A stretch of 64,000 bases of DNA from Stictocephala bisonia (taxonomy: Eukaryota > Arthropoda > Insecta > Hemiptera > Membracidae). The stretch lies in assembly GCA_035578905.1 (NCBI GenBank), contig JAQJVL010000321.1, positions 186,001-250,000 on the forward strand, in the 5' to 3' direction. Each line of letters starts with the position of its first letter. The first letter of the stretch is position 1. This document shows positions 45,046 to 55,700 of this stretch, one piece after another. Made by a program: the position numbers and the translations under genes. The notes below the pieces were generated by a model. The model did not search any database and was not told where the DNA came from. It was given only the letters and a program-made list of their open reading frames with translations.

Positions 45046-46295
45046 TTAGAATATTTCATCTGTGAACAGATCACATAACTGGATGACGACAAAGCAATCT
45101 TCTGAAGTTCTTTTTATTCCGCTACTTCACCGAGGGTAAGGGATAACAACCGCCATAACTTTAACGCCTATGTTTTATGATTTAATAGCCTAGAATTTTC
45201 AAACATTTCTTGAAACCACTTTTTAATGTTGTTACAAAATAATTATCATTCACAGATTTAATTAGTTAATGCTCCAAAAAATTTATTTAGAACTTAATTT
45301 ACATAAACATGATAGTTATCAGGCAACAATTATAAACTTTTTTATTACAACGAGCCCTCTCGATAGTAGTGGCTGCAATGTGCTTGTAGTTTGTATTGTG
45401 TAATGTGTACACAGTAACTAGACATTATAATACCCGGATCATTCTTCTATGCATTGAAACTATTTTCTATTTCTTTTTGTAAGCATAATTATTTTAAAAT
45501 CACTGTTAGCATTCATTTTCTTGACCGGAATCTTTTTAGAAAACATTTTAAAATTAAAATCGTTTTAAAATTACCAGTATTTCCGATTTAATAGTTGATT
45601 GAAAATACTGATAAAATTAATTTTATTTTAACTTAAGTAGTCCATATTGATAAACTAATAAAATTAAAAATTCCTATTATATCTATAATAATAACCATTC
45701 ATCTATATCAGCCGTTATCGCACTGACTTTGTTATAGTTAGATGCTAATTAAACAACGAAAGTGATTTAAAAAAAAAAATACACTTCTTACAACTACAAG
45801 TTGTACCGGAACCGTCATATTATATTCTGTATTGGTAATCAATTAATTGTATGTTTGAAGAAAATTCTAAGAAATATCTCCGGAATTTTCTGAGTTTATA
45901 AATGCAGTTCCTTAGCTAAAGTGTTGAGTTTCAGAATAAAAATTAGTTGTACAGTAATACTAAACTGTACACTACAATCGATTCAAGATTGGTTTATCTT
46001 AATGTGAACTTCTGGCTGTTTTATTTATTCTCACTGGAGATTTATCACAGGTCAGTCTAAAAGGTAGGTAGGTTAGCTTTTAACTTTTACCTATGTAGCT
46101 CAAACGTGAAATGTTTCAACAATTGTCTCTTTCATTTTACAGTAGATGAGATTTAAATGTGAAGCATATTTTCAATTCTAGTTTTGCAATACAAGGCATC
46201 TGATTTGCCAAGTTAGAGCCTAATAGGCATAAGTGTATGGTTGCCATACATTTTCATATAAAATATGGACACCAGATATCATGGGGGGGGGGGGG
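45046..46295. other. AT-rich intergenic DNA
   Basis: No gene found. It ends in a 13-base G run (about 46283-46295) that borders the next repeat element. Confidence 0.5.
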
Positions 46296-47515
46296 TATTT
46301 ATGCAGTTTCTTTCCACCAAACAAACATGGAACATTTTGCTTGAAATGAGTCTAGAATTGGCTGAATTTTCACGAGACACGCTTTTTATTCTGTGGAAAT
46401 AACGTATTTTACCGAAAAAAACCAATGTCACAACTTTTAGTATTTTTGTCATATTTCCGTTAATTTAAATGATATTTTAGTCATCTTTTTTATATTGATG
46501 TGTTTTTGCGCTGGATACAAATTTGAAAACTATTTTTGGTAATTATGCACTTTCTTGCCACCAAACAAATTTGGAACATTTTGCTTGAAATGGGTCTAGA
46601 ATTGGCTGTATTTTCACGAGATATGCTTTTTATTCCGCGGAAATAATGTATTTTACCGAAAAATTCGAAAAAACCAATGTCACAACTTTTAGTATTTTTG
46701 TCATATTTCCGTTAATTTAAATGGTATTTTAATCATATTTTTTTATTTTGATGTGTTTTTTGCGCTGAATACAAATTTGAAAACTATTTTGGTCTATTAC
46801 AAATATTTCTCGAGAAATAACGGAAAAACTACTGTCGCGGCGGATCATGATTAGCGGCCATTACGCGATCATTATATACAACTATTAATGACAAAAACCG
46901 AATTCTCATATATTCTCGCCGGCAGGCCGTCACGAAGGCCAAACGCCCGAATTTAATGCAAATTACGAATTTTTGTTGAGAAAATAGACAATTAGGATAA
47001 GTTAGGTTATGTTTGGTTATGTCAACAAAAATGCATTTTTCGAGCTGAAAAAATAATTTTACTACAAAACCAGTTATATATTTGTGTTCAGCATAAAAAA
47101 ACACGAGAAATAAAAAAAACATTTGTCAAAAAATAACGATTTTTAAAAAAGTTGGGTTTTTTCATTATTAGATAAAAATTTAGTTTTTTGATTTTTCGGT
47201 AAAAAACGAGTTTTCCGCGGATGAAATCAAACTCCTCAAGAGAGATAAACTCATTTTTCACCACTTTATTAACATGAAATCGTATTTTCAGAGGTGGCAA
47301 GAAAGCATAATTACCAAAAGTTGTTAAAAAATCACGATTTTCAAAAAAGTTGTTTTTTCACTATCATATAAAAAACTAGTTTTTGATTTTTCGGTAAAAA
47401 ACGAGTTCCGCAGATATCAAGCTCCTCAAGAGATATAAACTCATATTTTACCACTTTTTCAACAAGAAATCGTATTTTCAGAGGTGGCAAGAAAGTGCAT
47501 AATTACCGGGGGCTG
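46296..47515. mobile_element. Non-autonomous element with tandem-duplicated inverted arms
   Basis: The left side has two tandem copies of about 245 bp (46296 and 46541), each starting near TTATGCA.TTTCTT.CCACC. The right side has two tandem copies of about 205 bp (47110 and 47325), each ending GGTGGCAAGAAAG.GCATAAT, the reverse complement of the left start. The centre (46800-47100) is unique and GC-richer. No transposase. Confidence 0.7.
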
Positions 47516-48270
47516 TAAACTGTCATTTATGAGATTTGGGTTGTTAAGTTGGGAGATTTTATTAGGCCTAAGGGCATTGTGATGTTCAGTATTAATATTA
47601 AAACTGTATTTTATTTTAAGACTTCAGATAACTTATACATTACTAACAAACATATTGTGTATACTTTATAAAAGAAGTTTATAAAGGTAAATTTAAGTTG
47701 GCTGAACTCAATAAATTGTCATAAATCTCCTTGAAAATGTTTAGGAGTCACTTGTTACTAGTTGTACTGGCTGAAAGCTGAAACCAGTCATATTTTTTAA
47801 AGAGATAAATTTTGAAAGTCAAGAACCATTGTTAGAGAAAGACCGTTGGTAGAGAAAGAGCAAATTCGAACACTCTTTCATAATTTTCTTTTAAATTGAA
47901 GTTCAAGGGTTGAAAAAATTCTTTTTTTTTTTAAAGAAGGGAAGTGTATAACAGTATAATAGGCTAGTGCATAGTATATAACATTAATAGTGTGTCATAC
48001 AACACACAACCTCTCATGATTGTCGATTGCGCTAAGTAATAGTAATACATGTTTGTCTTTTTACTAGAGGCAATTAACTGAAATATTTATAATATATTTT
48101 TAATACTAAAAGAACGAAAACATTTTTATTTTTTCTTTCTTTGTGTGGTACGGACATAGATTGTAAAATACAAACCGTTCGTACAAAATACGGACATATG
48201 GCAACTCTACCTAAGTGTAAAAGGTAAACTTTTAAAATAGTTTTTTAATAAGCATAATACGTGTTGGTAT
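47516..48270. other. AT-rich non-coding stretch
   Basis: Nothing recognisable. Confidence 0.5.
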
Positions 48271-48274
48271 ATAT

Positions 48275-48425
48275 ACAGTACAAGTAAACGTCACACAACA
48301 CAAATTTATTACAATATAAGCACAAAATCCACAAATATATTACAATGCAAATGGTACCATAATATTTGTGCATTTTGTACCTGTATTGTAATAAATTTGT
48401 GTTGTGTGACGTTTACTTGTACTGT
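48275..48425. mobile_element. 151-bp fold-back MITE
   Basis: The arm ACAGTACAAGTAAACGTCAC, continuing ACAACACAAATTTATTACAA (from 48275), is the exact inverse of the right end (to 48425). The arms are about 50 bp and the loop about 45 bp, with a second AAAT.CACAAATAT pairing inside. Confidence 0.85.
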
Positions 48426-48870
48426 AAACTTTAAGTAATTTAGGTAATTTATAATAATAAATATAATTTAGCCTATAGTGTTCAGTTTGTTATCTTAAAG
48501 AAATTAAAATGTTTATAGACCAATAATAAAGACTTTAAATTTATTTTACTAATATTTAAAAACTCCCCATCAAATTTAGGCCTTAAATAGCAAGGTTAAG
48601 GTTTCGACCTTGTTATTGGTAAATTTACTAATGTCATTTACAAAAAGCAATATGTCACAGAAATGTTATATGTGAAAAAAGTTTCAAGTATTGAATTTAT
48701 AGTAAACGCAATGAGTGGTCTTACAGGTAGAAATAGGCCAGCACACCAATACGTTACTAACTTTAAAAATGTAAAAGAACTCATTCATGATAATGTATAA
48801 ATAAAAAATTGTTTCGGTTTTCATGTGCCAAATATTGACAAATGGTGCAAGTCTGAATATTAAATATAAA

Positions 48871-49509
48871 CCCTTCGTAAGCGGTAAGCGAAATATATCG
48901 CTAGGTATTTGTAGCCGTAAATGTGATAAGCGGAATATATCGCATTCGATTGTTTAAAATCATCTAGTACATATTGATGCCGCTAGAATCCGTGAGATTG
49001 TTTATTTTGTGCGTTTGAGCTAGACAGAAGGCAGTGGGATTGATATCAGCTGTCAGATGACGCATCACATGTGTTGACAGACTGAATTTCCTGTTGCGTG
49101 CGCATCCCATGTGTCAGCCCTGCGCTGTAAGCGTATATTTTCGCGCCAAGTAAACAACGCGAGGTTACAACACTGTAGACGTATTGACATGTACGTTATT
49201 ATGAGTATTATTAGTTACGACGAGTATTATTAGTTTTAATGAGACTTGTATGACTAAATACAAATTTTGTATGACTAAATAAAAATGATATTTAGGCCTA
49301 AATTTTTAAAAATTTATATTTTTCATCTATGCTGAAAATCAAATGTACATACATCTTTTTAACTAATGTGTGGTTTTTTTTTTTTTTGGAATACCTATGT
49401 TTATGGAGCACATAAATAAAATTAACTGGAAAATTAAAAATAATTTTTTTTTTTCAACTATATAAGCATTATAGTAGAATTCATCAATTTTAAGGTCGCG
49501 TACGAAGGG
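48871..49509. mobile_element. piggyBac-type MITE upstream of mle
   Basis: TIR CCCTTCGTAAGCG (48871-48883) against inverted CCCTTCGTACGCG (49509-49497), 12 of 13. The right flank is TTAA (49510-49513), the left flank TAAA (one change). 639 bp, no ORF. It contains a GC-rich core (about 49000-49190) and lies 170 bp before the mle start codon, so it may contain or have displaced 5' regulatory DNA. Confidence 0.75.
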
Positions 49510-49678
49510 TTAATAAAAGCCAGATAGAAGTTACTTATGTTTTATTCTGTGCATTGTTAGAATAATTTTAGACATAAGATAAAACAGAATTAGTTGTAAT
49601 AATAAAACTACATATTGACCAAGTATTGCCCTGTTTCAGATAATTAGGCTGTAAGACATAGCACAAAAGACTTAGAAA

Positions 49679-49757
49679 ATGAGCAATATAAAATCCTTTT
49701 TTCACCAATGGTGCACTAAGAATAGTGTTGATCATACGTTCGATTGTAGAGCCACAG
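49679..49757 (+). CDS. mle: mle exon 1 (coding part)
   Basis: [20 protein letters not shown] and FDCRAT plus one base, then GTAAGG. Helix 1 of the first dsRNA-binding domain. Intron 1 (49758-56633) is about 6.9 kb. Confidence 0.9.
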
Positions 49758-52700
49758 GTAAGGTGTAATACTAATAGTAGGTACAAATAATTATGTTAAA
49801 CTGTTAAAAAGCATCTATCATATTTTATATATAATTTTAATGTAGCTTTTAAAAAAGGTATCATTAATATCAACATTATTTTTTTTAATATTAGGCTTAA
49901 ATGAAATACAATTTAGCTTGTTAAATTTACCTCAAGATATGAATCATCAATGTGAAGTCAGTTGTGATTATGAGCGATGTAAGTATTTAGAAAGTGCCAA
50001 TTGTTGAATTCAAAAATTAATTTAATTTAGACATTTGCAACTTAACATTTTTATTTCAATCTTCAGCCCTTGATAAAAGAGGTGTAGCTTGTCTCTATGA
50101 CCTTGAACTTCCCAAAGAGTTCCTTATTGCTCCCATTTATACATTACTGTATATCTCAAAATGAAGCTCCTAACTTGTAAATCAACAAAGAAAACGTGAG
50201 TTATAGTAAATCGTAACAAAATAGTCCGATGGTAGCTGTTGCATGTGAAGTCCCCCTCCTCACTTCTCGCCCAGCAATGTTGTCAGATATAAATTCATTG
50301 AGCATTATCAATATTTTGTCTGAACATATGTTTCAGTAAACAAGTATCATCATTTGTTATTTTAAATAAATGTGTTTTTGTTGTTGTATATTTAGCGGAA
50401 GTTATACAGGGTGTAACTGAAATACTGGGACAAACTTTAGGAGGTTGTTCCCGGGGTCAAAACAAACCAAACAGTTGTTAGAAACATATGTCCTAATTTG
50501 CACAGTTTTCTGTCCATATGTTTTTTTACATTATATTTTCTTAGATTAGATTAGATACACCGGGTTATGGTCCTGTCGCCAAGCCCACTGCACCTAGACT
50601 CCATGGCCCTTTGCGCCCCGAGACTGGCGACAGTGTCACAAGAGACCAGTCCCCCTTATGAAGGACGTGATCTCCCCGAGTGTAGCCCTTCTAATATCCT
50701 CTGGTTCCAGAAAAGCGGCACCCAGAAAATATTATCTCTTAGGTGGAGATCCTATACCTAAGAGATGAGAGAGCTCCACAATGACAAAAGATGTGTATGG
50801 AGCTCTCCTCATCCTCCTCACAGAGCCTACATGTGGAGTCCTCTGTTAGGCCCATAATCTTCATATGTCTGTTAAGAAGATTGTGTCCGGTCAGCATTCC
50901 CATAACCGCCCTCACCTTGGCCTGGTTACAGCTCAGCAGATCTCTGCTGTACCTGCGATCCGGTCCCTGGATAAGAGCACGAGATTGCCTGAGCCCGGAC
51001 TCGGCCCTCTATCTACCATCGTGTTCCTCAGAGGTCCACCTGTCAATTCTTCTTTTTACCTTTTGAAGAGGAATACCAAGAGCCGGCTGCGGCCCCAGCA
51101 GCGTGCACTTTGCCCCTCTCCTAGCCAGTGCATCGGCTCTCTCATTCCCATCAATACCAGCATGTCCAGGGACCCATATGAGCCTCACCTGTTTACGCTG
51201 GCAAAGAGTCTCCAGGATCCCCTGGCACTCCCATACCAGCTTAGAGCTGGTACGTGGTGCCATGATTGCCTTTATCGCCGCCTGGCTGTCCGAGCAGATT
51301 GAGACTACTCCTCCGAAGCCACCTAGAAGCATTTCTTCTTGTGTGGCTATCATGATAGCCATCACCTCCGCCTGGAAGACGGTTGCATGGGCCCCTAGAG
51401 GTACAGACAGAACTTTCCGTGCCCCCCTCCCGTACACACCCGCACCTTCTTCTATAAGTGAGCCGTCTGTATACCAGACGCTTCCTTTTTGACTTGTGCG
51501 GGCTCGGTACTCCCCATCCACTCATCTCTGCTTGGAAGGAAGGCCCTAACCCTTATATTTTCTTTCTCAGCAACCATAAAAGTTAAGAGTGTTGAAATTC
51601 GGCACATATGCTATACTAGTAATATTCTATTTCAGAAAAAAGTTCGTCGGAAAATTTCAAAATGGCGGCTAGATAAAAACTTTGACGTTAGATTCTGTAA
51701 CAACTACATCCTGTATAAAAAAAAAAACACAAAAATAGCAAATTATAGGAAATTCAATTATAAAACTAACAATACCTAATTTATTGAAAACAAACAATAA
51801 ATGCATACTTTTTGGCATTTTCTTTAATCTAGTTAAAATTGAAGTTTTGTTCTCTAAGTGTAACTAGAATAAAGGAAATACCACAAATTATGCATTTCTT
51901 GTTTGTTTTCAATAAATGAGGTATCGTCAGTTTTATAATCAAATATCCTACAATTTATTACAATTGTGCTTTTTTTATACAGGGTGTAGTTTTTACGGAA
52001 TTTAATGTCAAAGTTTTTAACTAGCCGCCATTTTGAAATTTTTCAACAAATTTGTTGTTCAATCTTTTTCTGTAATATAATATTACTAGTATAGCATATG
52101 TGCCAAATTTCAACACTCTACCTTTTATGGTTGCCGAGAAAGAAAATATAATGTAAAACACACAGACAGACAGAAAACTGAGTATATTAGGACATATGTG
52201 TATAAGAACTTATTGGTTTGTTTTTACCCCAGGAACAACCTCCTGAAATTTGTCCAAGTATTTCAGTTACACCTTGTATGTTAGCTATTGTTAGTCAATG
52301 TTTATATTTATTAGTTATTTTTTAATGTTTTATAATTATTGTTGTTTTATAAATATTTATTTATTTATTTTCTGAATACTCTTAACAATGGATCAACAGA
52401 ACAATTACAGTAATAACAAATAGGTCTACAATAATTAATTTTACCTTTAAAGAGGTTTTTAAATAGTATTATACAGTTGTTTTGTCCAATCAAATTGACA
52501 GTATTGAACATATGCATACTTATCATAGGTGGAACATGTGGTTGGATGCACAGTAACTATAGGTCGTGAGGGCAGCGATGGACTCTGAGGGATTAGCAGC
52601 CCTCACACACACACTCACACCACAGACAAAGGGGCGTTCTTTGTGATACTCACGCGCCGTCCTAACTGGAACTCGACCCTTCATAATAGCCATATAAACA

Positions 52701-55700
52701 TTCACTATGTGGTTGATACATTTACGTTTGTAGTTGTAGCTTTTTGAGCTGTTTCTTTTTGAAATCAGTAAAAAAAAGGCGAGAAAAAGTAGCCCAAACA
52801 TGATATAGATAGCATTAAATGGAGCACCACCTCCAAAAATTAAACAAAGACATTAATATTCTAATTTTTTTTCAAGATAAATTTTACTTTTTTTGTTTAT
52901 ATTTAAAATAACAGGCAAAGTATTAATAATAGCTAATAATCGAAACACGGATAGTGTATGAAATTGATTGAATTAAACATCGTCATTTACACGTCATGGT
53001 TTACGTATTGTCTAAATAAGTAAACATCAAATAATGTCAATCAATATTAATTTTTGTATAAACATTTGAATGTCGACTCACTATTGAATCCATGCAGTTA
53101 GACATTATCTGTAGCCAAAGCTGCTAATGAGGTTTTCAGATATTTACACATTTTCTTATGACTCAACCCCCAGTTTGGCTATTCTGTGAGTCACTGACAA
53201 TGACTCAGGGTATCAAAGTAACAAGCGTCTCTAGATAACACCAATTTCGAGTCGTCAGATATACAGTTGTTTGTGAATTTCAGTGGGTGCTACAAGTGCC
53301 AGTTTATAGCGAGTCGTAGCTCCAGTGAGGTTCCGTCATTAACAGTGCTGTGTTTAACAAATGATATTTTTTTCTATTATAAGAAAATTGGTTACAGTTT
53401 ACGATGTCGTCTGGAAAGAGGGAAATTTTGCATACTCAAGCTAGGACTATTGTGGCGTCTGTTATAGAATATTTTTATTTAGAAAAAAATAATATGGGAC
53501 CAATTATGGATGTGAGAAAAGTTCTTGAGAGAGTATCAAGTGCTTGTAAAGTTCCTTATAGGACTGTTCGCCGCATCAACAGCCAGCTTACAGAAGCAGT
53601 GAAGGCCACAGGAGGTGAAGATAGTGATTTAACCCAACTTGAAACTTCAACAGATGGTATCGACGAGGAAGAAGAGACATCTACCACTAAGAGAAGCCGG
53701 ACACTCATCGGAACACCAAAAAAGAATCGTGAGTCACAAACTAAAAAATACAAAACAGATTTAGATGATTTTCAGAAATCAGCTATTCATCGGCACATTT
53801 TAGGATATTACGAAAGAAAAGAGGTGCCGGTTCTCAGAAAACTTCTGATTTCTCTGAAAGATGCTGATTTATTTCATGGCAGTAGTTGGTCACTTCGCAA
53901 AGTGTTGAAATCAATAGGGTTTGTGTACAAAACGTTAAACAGTAGGAAATGTTTGATGGAGAAACCATCGGTTGCCCTACTGAGATGCCAGTTTCTTAGA
54001 AAAATTCACAATGTAGATATGAACAAAGTAATTTTTTTAGATGAAACTTGGCTCAATGCAAACTTGACCAACGATAAAGGCTGGACTGATGACAGCGTAA
54101 AGGGGACATTAACTAAACCACTGGGGAAGGGCAAAAGGTTAATCATTTGTCATGCAGGGGGGCAGCAAGGTTGGATTAATAGTCCTCCCCTTATGTTTGA
54201 ATCAAAAAAGACGTGTGACTACCACGAGGAGATGAACGGTGATGTTTTCGAGTCTTGGTTTTTTGAAGTGTTGGTCCCAGCCATTCCTCCAGGCAGTGTG
54301 ATTGTGATGGACAATGCTCCTTACCACTCGAGAATAAAGGACAAAGCCCCTACTTCAAGTTCTACAAAAGCAAAAATGATACAATGGCTGCAGGAAAAAG
54401 GCATAGTGTTTAACGCTGATTTGCGGAAGTGGGAACTGTACGAAATTGTCAAGCTGCATAAGTCACCTCAACCTAAATACGATATTGATGTAAGGGCAGC
54501 TGAAATGGGCATTACTGTAATTCGACTCCCGCCTTATCACTTTCATTACAACCCCTATTTTGGGGTTACTTAAAAGGGTACGTTAAAGAGAGAAATAAAA
54601 CATTCAAACTTGTAGATCTTCAACAACTGTTTATGGAAGCCATCTCCACCGTTACGCCAGAGAAGTGGAAGAAGTACGTCCAGCACGTTAAGAAATCCAT
54701 AGATGCTGATTGGTCAAGTGAGGGTCTCAACGACATAAGTGTGCAGGACTTGATCATCAACTTGTGCCCGGGCGATTCTGAGGAAGATAGTGACTTCGAT
54801 AACGACTCCGATGAAGAACTCGATTCCTTTCCTTTAGAGTAGTAAGTTTCTATGTGTTACGGAAATTTAATCAACGGATTTAATCACCCTCGGTGTGAAA
54901 TTTTCATGTAGGTTGTATGTTTATACTGACTACTTATTACTGTTATAGTACAAACTTGTAAATACTGTTTTTATAATATTTTTATGTTTATATATGTTGT
55001 TGTTAGTTCTATTATTTGTTGTATGACGTATTATAAATAGCTTATAAATACCTTTTTTATAGTATTTGTTATATATATTTGTCATGTCCGTGTAAATACC
55101 GTTATTTGTTGTATAAAGTATTATAAATTTATTGAATTATGTTTGCTTCTTCAAATTTTAAATGTAGATCTGTAATATTGTGATTATAGCATATAGCATA
55201 AACTTACGAGTGTAAATTGAGAGCACAGGTTAAGAAACTAATGATTAATAAATGTAAAATTTTGTAGCACAAACTTGTGAATACTGTTTTTATAATTTTT
55301 TTTCTGTTTATATATGTTGTTAGTTTTATTATTTGTTGTATGACATATTATAAATGTCATGTATTATGTTTTCTTCTTTAAATTGTTAATGTCGATCTGA
55401 AATGTCGTGGGGAGAACATGTACATAGGTTGCAAAGAGGTGAATATTCGAAGGATATTCACTCTCCAATTATAATTATATTAATGTAGCTTATAAATACC
55501 TTTTTTATAGTTTTTGTTATATATATTTGTCATGTCCGTGTAAATACCGTTATTTGTTGTATAAAGTATTATAAATTTATTGAATTATGTTTGCTTCTTC
55601 AAATTTTAAATGTAGATCTGTAATATTGTGATTATAGCATATAGCATAAACTTACGAGTGTAAATTGAGAGCACAGGTTAAGAAACTAATGATTAATAAA

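Larger units (their letters stand above)
50405..52283. mobile_element. Fold-back (long inverted repeat) element, split by LINE E
   Basis: The left arm starts CAGGGTGTAACTGAAATACT and the right arm ends AGTATTTCAGTTACACCTTG. Inner parts also pair (AGAGTGTTGAAATT.GGCACA against TGTGCCAAATTTCAACACTC; AAAATGGCGGCTAG against CTAGCCGCCATTTT). Each arm is about 450 bp after removing the insert at 50543-51552. No transposase frame. Confidence 0.85.

Noticed and set aside
50865..51492. Plus-strand ORFs over the RNase H region
   Set aside because: They are antisense shadows of the LINE E RNase H frame, which carries the full catalytic set.
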